A stretch of 52,974 nt of DNA from Fluviibacter sp964604465. Its GTDB lineage: Bacteria; Pseudomonadota; Gammaproteobacteria; Burkholderiales; Rhodocyclaceae. The stretch is taken from positions 1 to 52,974 of the forward strand of contig CAZRYZ010000003.1 in NCBI GenBank assembly GCA_964604465.1, given 5' to 3'. The translations under genes and the position numbers were made by a program. The notes beneath the pieces are model-generated. The model was not told the origin of the DNA and did not search any database. It saw only the letters and a list, made by a program, of their open reading frames with translations. Shown one piece after another: positions 15,154-22,417 of the stretch (its first letter is position 1; the number at the start of each line of letters is the position of its first letter).

Positions 15154-16454
15154 CGGCAGCGAGCCGCCAGAAACCGGCGAGCGTCTGGCGTGCGCTGTGG
15201 ACGCGCCACATGGCCGTCTGCGTGTTGATCGGTTTTGCCTCGGGTCTGCCGCTCTACCTGCTGCTGAATCTGGTGCCCGCCTGGCTGCGTTCCAGCGGCG
15301 TCGACCTGAAAATGATCGGTCTGTTTGCGCTGATCCAGTTTCCCTATACCTGGAAGTTTCTTTGGGCACCGCTGCTCGACCGTTACGGGCTCAACTTCCT
15401 GAAGCTGGGTCGACGGCGCGGCTGGATGCTGGTGACGCAGCTGGGGTTGGTCGGCGCGATCGGCACCCTGGGTGGCTTCGACCCACACAGTCAGATCAGC
15501 ACCATTATGCTAATTGCCGCCTTTGTCGCGGTGTTTTCGGCGACGCAGGATATTGCGCTGGACGCTTTCCGGCGGGAGCTGTTGTCGGATGACGAGCTGG
15601 GTCTCGGTAACTCGGTCTTTGTGAATGCGTACCGGGTTGCCGGTCTGGTCCCCGGCTCGGTCTCTTTGATTCTGGCGGACCATCTCCCCTGGGCGGAGGT
15701 ATTCTGGATTACGGCCGCCTTTATGTTGCCGGGTATTTTTTGTACGTTCTGGGTGCGCGAACCGGGCGGCGATGATCTGGCACCGCGCACACTCAAGCAG
15801 GCGGTGGTTGAACCTTTCAACGAGTTTATTCATCGTGCCGGCTGGAAGAGTGCGCTGACGGTGCTGGCGTTTATCTTCTGCTATAAACTGGGTGACTCGC
15901 TGTGCACGGCGCTGGCCACGCCGTTTTATCTGGACATGGGCTACACAAAGAGTGACATTGGCCTGGTCGCCAAGAATGCCGGCCTGTGGCCTGCGGTAAT
16001 CGGCGGTTTGCTCGGTGGCTTGTGGATGGTGAAGCTGGGCATTAACCGGGCGCTCTGGCTCTTCGGGGTGGTGCAGGTGGCGTCGATTTTCGGCTTTGCC
16101 TGGCTTGCCGCGATCGGTCCGCAAGGAGCGATCGGTGCGCCGCAGCTCTGGAGCCTCGCACTGGTGATCGGTTTCGAGGCGCTGGGCGTGGGCTTGGGCA
16201 CGGCCGCCTTCGTGGCCTTTATTGCCCGCTCGACCAATCGGGCCTATACGGCCACGCAATTTGCCCTCTTTACCAGCCTGGCCGCGGTGCCGCGCACCTT
16301 GGTTAATGCCTCGGCGGGTTGGCTCGTTGAACAACTCGGTTGGTATGGATTCTTCTGGTTATGCGCTTTTCTGGCAATTCCGGGTATGTTGTTACTACTC
16401 AAAGTGGCACCGTGGGCTGGCGATGAGGCAATGCCCGCCAGCGATCCTGCATGA
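15150..16454 (+). CDS. ampG: AmpG-type muropeptide permease (MFS)
   Basis: 434 residues with about twelve hydrophobic segments. The AmpG signature FASGLPLYLLLNLVPAWLR comes early, then KFLWAPLLDRY and SATQDIALDAFRRELL. AmpG imports anhydro-muropeptides from the periplasm for peptidoglycan recycling and, where ampR/ampC exist, for beta-lactamase induction; neither is in the window. Overlap of ATG 15150 with the metW stop supports this start over a longer reading. It overlaps the downstream glycosylase gene by 4 bp. Confidence 0.9.
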   Translation: MTAASRQKPASVWRALWTRHMAVCVLIGFASGLPLYLLLNLVPAWLRSSGVDLKMIGLFALIQFPYTWKFLWAPLLDRYGLNFLKLGRRRGWMLVTQLGLVGAIGTLGGFDPHSQISTIMLIAAFVAVFSATQDIALDAFRRELLSDDELGLGNSVFVNAYRVAGLVPGSVSLILADHLPWAEVFWITAAFMLPGIFCTFWVREPGGDDLAPRTLKQAVVEPFNEFIHRAGWKSALTVLAFIFCYKLGDSLCTALATPFYLDMGYTKSDIGLVAKNAGLWPAVIGGLLGGLWMVKLGINRALWLFGVVQVASIFGFAWLAAIGPQGAIGAPQLWSLALVIGFEALGVGLGTAAFVAFIARSTNRAYTATQFALFTSLAAVPRTLVNASAGWLVEQLGWYGFFWLCAFLAIPGMLLLLKVAPWAGDEAMPASDPA

Positions 16455-17188
16455 GTGCTACGGGGCTGATCACAGCGGCGCATACGCTATCCAATGCGCT
16501 GGGCGGTTTGAGGTTCTCGGCACCGGTGACCCATGTGTATAACCCGCTCGATTATGCGGGCGCGGCGCATGATCAGTATCTGACCCTGTGGGGTGCGCAG
16601 CCCTTGCCACGGCGGGTAATTTTTCTTGGCATGAATCCCGGCCCCTTTGGCATGGTGCAGGTGGGCGTGCCGTTTGGTGAGGTGGCGATCGTGCACGAGT
16701 GGTTGCGCATCAATGCCCCGATCAGGCAACCGCTCGATATGAACCCCAAGCGCCCGATTGAGGGCTGGGCTTGCGCCCGCTCGGAGGTCAGTGGGCGACG
16801 TTTGTGGGGGCTGTTCCGGGATCGGTTCGGGACACCCGAAGCATTCTTTGCCGAACATTATGTCGCGAACTATTGTCCGCTGGCCTTTTTTGATGGCGGT
16901 CGTAACGTGACTCCGGATAAGCTACCCGCGGCCGAAATGGCACCGGTGATGGCAGCCTGCGATGTGCATTTGCGCACGCTGGTCGAAACGATGCGCCCGG
17001 AGTGGGTGATTGGGGTAGGGGCGTTCGCACAGGCGCAGGCCGAACGTGCGTTGGCGACCAGTACGCACTCAGCCCGCATCGGTCGTGTATTACATCCGAG
17101 CCCGGCATCACCCGCTGCGAACCGGGGTTGGGCCGAGGCGGCAACTCGTCAGTTGATCGAGCAGGGGGTTTGGTCAGCAGCGGTATAA
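16451..17188 (+). CDS. SMUG1-like uracil-DNA glycosylase (family 3)
   Basis: 245 residues. The SMUG catalytic motif is VIFLGMNPGPFGMVQVGVPF, the other conserved region is VANYCPLAFFDGGRNVTPDK, and the leucine-loop motif is VLHPSPASPAANRGWA, with the His of HPSPA. SMUG enzymes remove uracil and related bases from single- and double-stranded DNA. Bacterial SMUG proteins occur in a scattered set of lineages. The gene overlaps ampG by ATGA and ends the gshA-to-SMUG run; a hairpin follows at 17202. The family is firm; substrate range cannot be told from sequence. Confidence 0.9.
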   Translation: MSATGLITAAHTLSNALGGLRFSAPVTHVYNPLDYAGAAHDQYLTLWGAQPLPRRVIFLGMNPGPFGMVQVGVPFGEVAIVHEWLRINAPIRQPLDMNPKRPIEGWACARSEVSGRRLWGLFRDRFGTPEAFFAEHYVANYCPLAFFDGGRNVTPDKLPAAEMAPVMAACDVHLRTLVETMRPEWVIGVGAFAQAQAERALATSTHSARIGRVLHPSPASPAANRGWAEAATRQLIEQGVWSAAV

Positions 17189-17201
17189 GGGACGCACATG
17201 G

Positions 17202-17223
17202 ACCCACGCTAATCCACGTGGGT
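17202..17223. terminator. small hairpin between convergent SMUG and yqjK-like genes
   Basis: ACCCACG (17202-17208) pairs with CGTGGGT (17217-17223) around an eight-base loop, in the 34-bp gap. No T-run follows, so termination, if any, would be weak; the last base lies in the yqjK-like stop codon. Confidence 0.35.
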
Positions 17224-17534
17224 TAGGCAATCACCGAGGCCAGTGTTTGACGGAGCGCCCGCCAGGTTCGCCAACCGATCAACCCTTTACTGACCAGCTT
17301 GAACGCGCCTTTGGGGCGCCAGATCACGAACACCAGAACGCCTACGCCTACAGCAATGGGGTTCCGGGCGATCCAGCGTCGGGTGCGCTCGGCACCCTCG
17401 AGCGCAGCGTCAGCCGCATGGAGTGCCGTGCAGAGAGGCGCACTGCTGACGCGCAGCGCATCCCGCTGCTGGGCGATGCGTTCCAGCAACCGCCCACGCT
17501 GGATGGCGCGCTCGCGGAGGCTAGTCGCCGACAT
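17223..17534 (-). CDS. YqjK-like small protein
   Basis: 103 residues from the ATG at 17534 (MSATSLRERAIQRGRLLERI). An N-terminal helix rich in Arg is followed by one hydrophobic segment (NPIAVGVGVLVFVIWRPKG) and a basic C-terminus. It resembles the YqjK family by size, organisation and position behind yqjE. The start lies inside the last 14 bp of yqjE in another frame, so translation is probably coupled; a longer upstream reading is just the shadow of yqjE. Function is unknown. E. coli yqjDEK-type genes are linked to stationary phase. Confidence 0.7.
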   Translation of the reverse strand: MSATSLRERAIQRGRLLERIAQQRDALRVSSAPLCTALHAADAALEGAERTRRWIARNPIAVGVGVLVFVIWRPKGAFKLVSKGLIGWRTWRALRQTLASVIA

Positions 17535-17949
17535 ACAGGCTCGATGGATTGGGGGAATTAGGGGACGATGAAGGCGTCCGGTCAGCTGACGGCGGTGGAC
17601 GCAGCGCAGCCCGATCGGTTTGCAAGGCTTGCAAGCTATCCGAGAAGATGTTGCTACCGGCTTGGGCGTGTTTGCTGGCGCGCCAGATGGCGATGATCGC
17701 CAGGCCCGCGAACAGCAACGTCGCGCCACCGAGTAGCGCTTCGCGATGCTCCCAGTACACTACGACCAGCCAGGCGAGGAGCGTAACTACGGCCACACCG
17801 GAAAAAAAGACGGCGATCGCGGTGAGCGCAAAGAGCGCCACCAGATGGTCACGCGCATCGGCCAGTTCCAGCCCCAGCAACTCGAGGCGTGTCTGAACGA
17901 CCCCGAGTAGCTGGCGCAGGTGGTCACGCGCTGCGTTGAATAACGACAT
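17521..17949 (-). CDS. yqjE: YqjE-like phage-holin-family membrane protein (DUF1469)
   Basis: 142 residues. The N-terminal amphipathic helix (SLFNAARDHLRQLLGVVQTRLELLGLE) is typical of YqjE. It is followed by two hydrophobic helices, HLVALFALTAIAVFFSGVAV and LLGGATLLFAGLAIIAIW, and a low-complexity Ser/Pro-rich tail (PPPSADRTPSSSPNSPNP) unlikely to fold. It lies between the yqjD-like gene (17 bp upstream) and yqjK. Despite the family name there is no phage context; the proteins are thought to be envelope proteins of unknown role. Confidence 0.8.
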   Translation of the reverse strand: MSLFNAARDHLRQLLGVVQTRLELLGLELADARDHLVALFALTAIAVFFSGVAVVTLLAWLVVVYWEHREALLGGATLLFAGLAIIAIWRASKHAQAGSNIFSDSLQALQTDRAALRPPPSADRTPSSSPNSPNPSSLYVGD

Positions 17950-17966
17950 GCGGTAAGACCCGGAAA

Positions 17967-18275
17967 TTAACGACGGCCAATCAGGACACCCAGTGCTAAG
18001 CCGAGAGCAGCAGCAACACCGACAGCTTTCCAGGGTTCTGCGTGAACGAATTCATCGGTCGCGTGAGCGGCAGCCTTGGCTTTTTCGGTGGCAAAGACCT
18101 GAGCGTCAATCAGGGCGATTTTGGCATCCTGCAGGCGCTTTTCCAGACGGACGCGCAGTTCGGCAACCTTCTCGCCTGCCTGGCCGGCGGTGGCGCGCAA
18201 CAATTCTTCCGTGTCGGCGACCACGAGTTTCAGATCGGCAACGAGTTTTTCTTTGGAAGCGGTCGTGTGTGACAT
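17967..18275 (-). CDS. yqjD: ElaB/YqjD/DUF883-family membrane-anchored protein
   Basis: 102 residues. A charged helical N-terminal part (KEKLVADLKLVVADTEELLR, then EKVAELRVRLEKRLQDAK) is followed by the family's C-terminal motif VHAEPWKAVGVAAALGLALG and a terminal GRR. In E. coli such proteins anchor to the inner membrane by the C-terminal helix and bind ribosomes in stationary phase. AAAGGA lies 5 nt before the ATG at 18275, a strong ribosome site. It is first of the yqjD-yqjE-yqjK set. Confidence 0.85.
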   Translation of the reverse strand: MSHTTASKEKLVADLKLVVADTEELLRATAGQAGEKVAELRVRLEKRLQDAKIALIDAQVFATEKAKAAAHATDEFVHAEPWKAVGVAAALGLALGVLIGRR

Positions 18276-18437
18276 GAGAGTCCTTTCGTGACTTTAAACA
18301 ATAAGGCGAGTGAGCTCGCAAAACAATGAAGCATCACCCAAGCGGTCAGCCTACCCCGAACGGCAGGGTCTGGCAATCGTGACTAGATTAAATCTTTTTG
18401 TATGGCATGTGGCCTGCTCTTCAAGCCGGTTGGGTGG

Positions 18438-19223
18438 TCAGAGCGTCCAGTCGTAATCGATGATGAGCGGCGCATGATCCGAAAACTTTTCGGTCTTGTA
18501 AACGCTGGCGTGCGTGGCTTTGGCGGCTACACCGGGCGTGGCAATCTGGTAATCGATACGCCACCCGACGTTGTTGGCGTAAGCCTGCCCGCGATTGCTC
18601 CACCAGGTGTAGCAATCGGAGGTGGCATCGGGATGCAGGACGCGATAGACATCGACCCAGCCCAGTTCATCCAGCAGGCGGGTCATCCAGGCGCGCTCTT
18701 CGGGTAGGAAGCCGGAGTTCTTCTGGTTCGATTTCCAGTTCTTGAGGTCCTGCTCCTTGTGGGCGATGTTCCAGTCACCGCAGACAATGACTTCGCGCCC
18801 GGAATCGCGCAGGGTTTTCATGCGCGGCAGAAACTCATCCATGAAGTGAAATTTGGCGACCTGACGCTCCGGTGAGCTGGAGCCGGAGGGGAGATACAGA
18901 GACACCACGGTGAGCTTGCCGAGATCGAGCTCCAGATAGCGGCCTTCGGCATCAAAATCGGGGTGCCCAATGCCCGGGGTAATTTTCTGCGGCGCATGAG
19001 CCGTCCAGATACCGACGCCGCTATAGCCGGGGCGCTCAGCCAGATGCCAGAAGCCGGTTAAGCCGCAGGGGTTTTCCATGGTGCCGTCTTTGGCCATGTC
19101 CTTGAGTGTGGCGCGGACTTCCTGGGCACAGACGGCATCGGCCTGTTGTGTGGCCAGCCACTGGGGAAAGCCCTTCTTCCAGGCGGAGCGGATACCGTTC
19201 AGGTTGGCGGAGATGATGCGCAT
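18438..19223 (-). CDS. xth: exodeoxyribonuclease III (ExoA/XthA family AP endonuclease)
   Basis: 261 residues of the exonuclease-endonuclease-phosphatase fold. Visible are MRIISANLNGIRSAWKKG, the metal Glu in AVCAQEVRA, LYLPSGSSSPERQ, the catalytic Asp/Asn in IVCGDWNIAHKEQDLKNW, RIDYQIATPG and the terminal Asp-His KFSDHAPLIIDYDW. It nicks DNA at abasic sites and degrades 3' ends in base-excision repair, complementing the SMUG glycosylase 1.2 kb away. The ATG at 19223 is followed immediately by the conserved start. The upstream spacer contains a GGGNNN array (19242-19276). Confidence 0.94.
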   Translation of the reverse strand: MRIISANLNGIRSAWKKGFPQWLATQQADAVCAQEVRATLKDMAKDGTMENPCGLTGFWHLAERPGYSGVGIWTAHAPQKITPGIGHPDFDAEGRYLELDLGKLTVVSLYLPSGSSSPERQVAKFHFMDEFLPRMKTLRDSGREVIVCGDWNIAHKEQDLKNWKSNQKNSGFLPEERAWMTRLLDELGWVDVYRVLHPDATSDCYTWWSNRGQAYANNVGWRIDYQIATPGVAAKATHASVYKTEKFSDHAPLIIDYDWTL

Positions 19224-19241
19224 GAGGGAGCTCGTTTCGAT

Positions 19242-19276
19242 GGGTTCGGGTTTGGGTTTGGGTGTGGGTTCGGGGG
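19242..19276 (+). repeat. six-run GGGNNN array (potential G-quadruplex) between exoA and the dehydrogenase gene
   Basis: G-runs of at least three start at 19242, 19248, 19254, 19260, 19266 and 19272, an exact 6-nt period; four runs suffice for an intramolecular quadruplex. Spacers are TTC, TTT, TTT, TGT and TTC, so the array is like telomeric GGGTTN. It lies 19 bp upstream of the exoA start (G-rich on the non-transcribed strand relative to the rightward dehydrogenase) and about 85 bp upstream of the dehydrogenase ATG. Confidence 0.75.
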
Positions 19277-19361
19277 TGTACAGCCCCTATTTTAATGACT
19301 GCAGATTGTCTGCGGCTAAACAGGTATGCTTGGGGGATCCATTTCTTACGGAGTAAATGCC

Positions 19362-20261
19362 ATGCGGGTCGGTTTTGTGGGTTTGGGCATTATGGGGCGC
19401 CCAATGGCGCTGAATCTGTTAAAAGCCGGCCACTCGTTGATCGTCTGGGCGCGGCGGGCTGAATCGATGGCGCCGCTGCTCGAGGCTGGTGCCAGTGGCG
19501 CTTCGGATCCGGCCGGCGTGGCGGCGCAGGCCGATGTGGTCTTCTCGATGGTGGCCGATGCCCCGGACGTGCGGGAAGTGATGCTCGGTCCGAAGGGCGT
19601 GGTAGCCGGTGTGCATCCGGAGTTAATTGCGGTCGATATGAGTACGATTCCGCCGGCCGCGGCCAGAAGCATTGGCTCGGATCTGGCGGAGCGGGGTGTG
19701 AGCTTTCTGGATGCGCCAGTCTCGGGCGGTGAGGTGGGGGCCATTGGCGGCACGCTATCGATCATGGTCGGGGGCGATCGCACAGCCTTCGACCAGGTTC
19801 AGCCGCTGCTGGCGGCCATGGGCAAGAATATTGTCTATATTGGTGGCTCCGGCACGGGCCAGGTGGCCAAAGCAGCGAATCAGATTCTAACGGGCGTGGG
19901 GGTGCTGGCCGTGGCCGAGGCGATGGCCTTTGCCCGAAAAAATGATGCCGACCCGGCGAGGGTAAGAGAGGCGTTGATGGGTGGGTTTGCGGGCTCGAAG
20001 ATTCTGGAGAATCACGGGCAGCGAATGCTGGATCGCAATTTCAAGCCGGGCTTCAAGAGCTGGATGCACGAGAAAGACATGAACATCGTCATGCAAACAG
20101 CGCATGAGCTGGGGCTGTATCTGCCGGCGGCGGCTGCGACGGCGCAGATGTACAAGGCGATGGTGGGCTCCGGTATGGGCGAGGAAGACTCTATCGCCGT
20201 GCTGAAGTTGCTAGAAAAGCTTTCGGGACAAAGCGATGAGCTAGCAGATCAGAAGGCATGA
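19362..20261 (+). CDS. beta-hydroxyacid dehydrogenase, GarR/GlxR-like (2-hydroxy-3-oxopropionate reductase type)
   Basis: 299 residues. An N-terminal Rossmann domain (RVGFVGLGIMGRPMALNLLK) is followed by the substrate motif FLDAPVSGGEVGA and the catalytic Lys170 in GTGQVAKAANQILTG, then an all-helical C-terminal domain. The family includes tartronate-semialdehyde reductase, 3-hydroxyisobutyrate dehydrogenase and succinic-semialdehyde reductases. The sequence is nearest the GarR/GlxR pattern, but the substrate is not fixed by neighbours. GGAG lies 8 nt before the ATG at 19362. pyrE follows after 51 bp. Confidence 0.85.
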   Translation: MRVGFVGLGIMGRPMALNLLKAGHSLIVWARRAESMAPLLEAGASGASDPAGVAAQADVVFSMVADAPDVREVMLGPKGVVAGVHPELIAVDMSTIPPAAARSIGSDLAERGVSFLDAPVSGGEVGAIGGTLSIMVGGDRTAFDQVQPLLAAMGKNIVYIGGSGTGQVAKAANQILTGVGVLAVAEAMAFARKNDADPARVREALMGGFAGSKILENHGQRMLDRNFKPGFKSWMHEKDMNIVMQTAHELGLYLPAAAATAQMYKAMVGSGMGEEDSIAVLKLLEKLSGQSDELADQKA

Positions 20262-20312
20262 CGCTTGTTTGAGATAATGTCAGATGTCGACCATTTTTAA
20301 GAGTGCACTCCC

Positions 20313-20951
20313 ATGTCGTCCCTGAGTCATGATTTCATCCGTTTTGCCCTGGACCAGAATGTGCTGCGTTTTGGTGAATTCAAAACCAAGGCCGGCCGGC
20401 TCTCGCCCTATTTCTTTAACTCCGGGCTATTCCAGGATGGTGCTGCCTTAGCCAAGCTGTCGTCGTTTTATGCGGGTCGCTTGCTGGAATCGGGCCTGCA
20501 ATTCGACATGCTCTTTGGCCCAGCCTACAAAGGCATTCCGCTCGTTGCCGCGATCTCGGTCGTGTTAGCCCAGCAGGGCCATAATTTCCCGTATGCGTTT
20601 AACCGAAAGGAAGCCAAAGATCACGGCGAAGGGGGCACCATTGTCGGAGCGCCGCTTAAGGGTCGGGTGCTGATCGTGGATGACGTGATTTCGGCGGGCA
20701 CCTCGGTGCGCGAATCGGTGGAGCTCATCCGCCAACAGGGCGCCACACCGGCGGGCGTGTTGATTGCGCTGGACCGCATGGAACGCGGTACCGGAGCCCT
20801 ATCAGCCGTACAGGAAGTCTCTGCTTCCTATGGCATCCCGGTCATCGCCATCGCTAACTTGGCGGATCTGCTCGACTTCCTCAAAGACAACGTTGAGTTA
20901 GCGAGCCACCGCCCGGCCGTGGCGGCCTACCGCGAGCAGTATGGGGTCTGA
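20313..20951 (+). CDS. pyrE: orotate phosphoribosyltransferase
   Basis: 212 residues. The PRPP-binding loop is VLIVDDVISAGTSVRESVEL; FGPAYKGIPL and KEAKDHGEGG (the flexible catalytic loop) are also typical. The enzyme makes OMP from orotate and PRPP in pyrimidine synthesis. A GATAAT box about 40 bp upstream may serve as its own -10. The stop TGA (20949-20951) abuts the reverse-complement stop of gatB with no base between them. Confidence 0.96.
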   Translation: MSSLSHDFIRFALDQNVLRFGEFKTKAGRLSPYFFNSGLFQDGAALAKLSSFYAGRLLESGLQFDMLFGPAYKGIPLVAAISVVLAQQGHNFPYAFNRKEAKDHGEGGTIVGAPLKGRVLIVDDVISAGTSVRESVELIRQQGATPAGVLIALDRMERGTGALSAVQEVSASYGIPVIAIANLADLLDFLKDNVELASHRPAVAAYREQYGV

Positions 20952-22394
20952 TCAGCCCAGCTTCTTCTTCAATAGATCATTGACCTGCTGCGGGTTGGCC
21001 TTGCCCTTGGCAGCTTTCATGATCTGGCCAACCAGTGCGTTCAGCGCCTTTTCTTTACCGGCCTTGAACTCGGCGACGTTGCCCGGGTTGGCGGCGATCA
21101 CTTCATCGACCAGCGCTTCGATGGCGCCAGTATCAGTGATCTGCTTGAGGCCCTGGGCTTCGATAATCTCATCGGCACTCTGGCCCTGGCCTTGCCACAA
21201 TGCGTCAAACACTTTTTTGCCGATGGCGTTGGAGATGGTCTGATCGGCAATGCGGGCAATGAGGCCGCCGAGCTGTTCGGGCGAAACCGGGGCAGCATCG
21301 ATGTCGAGGCCTTCGCGATTCAGGCGTGCCGACAGATCGCCCATAATCCAGTTGGCGGCTTGCTTGGCCTGGGCGTTACCGGCAGCCATGAGCGTACCCT
21401 CGAAGTAGCGGGCGATTTCCAGTGAGGCGGTAACCGCCGCGGCATCATAGGCGGAGAGGCCGAGTGCTTCGAAACGCTGGCGCATGGCTCCGGGTAGTTC
21501 CGGCATCTCGTCGCGCACGCGTTCGATCCATTCGTCGCTGATGATGACAGGCAGCAGATCGGGGTCGGGGAAGTAGCGATAATCCATCGCGTCTTCCTTG
21601 GTGCGCATGGCGCGCGTCTCACCGGTATCCGGGTCAAACAACACGGTAGCCTGCTGAATGGTGCGGCCTTCTTCGAGCTCGTTGATCTGCCACTGCACCT
21701 CGTAGTCGATGGCCTGTTGCAGGAAGCGGAAGGAGTTGAGGTTCTTTATTTCGCGGCGCGTGCCGAAAGGCTGGCCGGGCTTGCGCACCGAGACGTTGGC
21801 ATCACAGCGGAAGGAGCCTTCCTGCATGTTGCCGTCGCAGATGCCGATCCAGCGTACGAGGCTATGAAGGGCGCGGGCGTAGGCCACGGCTTCAGCCGAC
21901 GAACGCATGTCGGGTTCGGAGACGATTTCGAGTAGCGGCGTGCCGGCGCGATTGAGGTCAACACCGGTGCGGCCGTGAAAATCTTCGTGCAGCGATTTGC
22001 CGGCATCTTCTTCCATGTGCGCGCGCGTCAGTTGCACCACCTTCGTCGTCGCATTGTCACCCTGGCCAAGTTGCAGCGTGATGGTGCCGCCGTCAACGAC
22101 GGGGTTCTCGAACTGGCTGATCTGGTAGCCCTTGGGCAGATCAGGGTAGAAGTAGTTCTTGCGGGCAAAGATGGAGCGCTGATCAATGCGGGCGCCGACG
22201 GCGAGGCCGAAGCGAATGGCGCACGAGACAGCTTCACGGTTCAGTACGGGTAGAACGCCCGGCATCGCCAGATCAACGAGGCTGGTCTGCGCATTCGGCT
22301 CGGCGCCGAAGGCGGTGGATGCGCCGGAAAAGATTTTGGATTGGGTGGCGAGCTGGGCATGGGTTTCCATGCCGATGACAACTTCCCAGGTCAT
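20952..22394 (-). CDS. gatB: Asp-tRNA(Asn)/Glu-tRNA(Gln) amidotransferase subunit B
   Basis: 480 residues from the ATG at 22394 (MTWEVVIGMETHAQLATQSK). GatB marks include NAQTSLVDLAMPGVLPVLN, RKNYFYPDLPKGYQISQF and HMEEDAGKSLH, and the C-terminal YqeY-like helical domain ends PQQVNDLLKKKLG. It holds and phosphorylates the misacylated tRNA in the GatCAB complex. Last gene of the gatC-gatA-gatB operon; 23 bp separate it from gatA. No terminator is visible between it and the convergent pyrE. Confidence 0.97.
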   Translation of the reverse strand: MTWEVVIGMETHAQLATQSKIFSGASTAFGAEPNAQTSLVDLAMPGVLPVLNREAVSCAIRFGLAVGARIDQRSIFARKNYFYPDLPKGYQISQFENPVVDGGTITLQLGQGDNATTKVVQLTRAHMEEDAGKSLHEDFHGRTGVDLNRAGTPLLEIVSEPDMRSSAEAVAYARALHSLVRWIGICDGNMQEGSFRCDANVSVRKPGQPFGTRREIKNLNSFRFLQQAIDYEVQWQINELEEGRTIQQATVLFDPDTGETRAMRTKEDAMDYRYFPDPDLLPVIISDEWIERVRDEMPELPGAMRQRFEALGLSAYDAAAVTASLEIARYFEGTLMAAGNAQAKQAANWIMGDLSARLNREGLDIDAAPVSPEQLGGLIARIADQTISNAIGKKVFDALWQGQGQSADEIIEAQGLKQITDTGAIEALVDEVIAANPGNVAEFKAGKEKALNALVGQIMKAAKGKANPQQVNDLLKKKLG

Positions 22395-22417
22395 ATCGTT
22401 CTCTCTGCGATCGATGG

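Noticed and set aside
17521..17949. Prophage remnant suggested by a holin-family match
   Set aside because: The protein is YqjE-like, inside a yqjD-yqjE-yqjK set with no phage genes, integrase or att-like repeats nearby.
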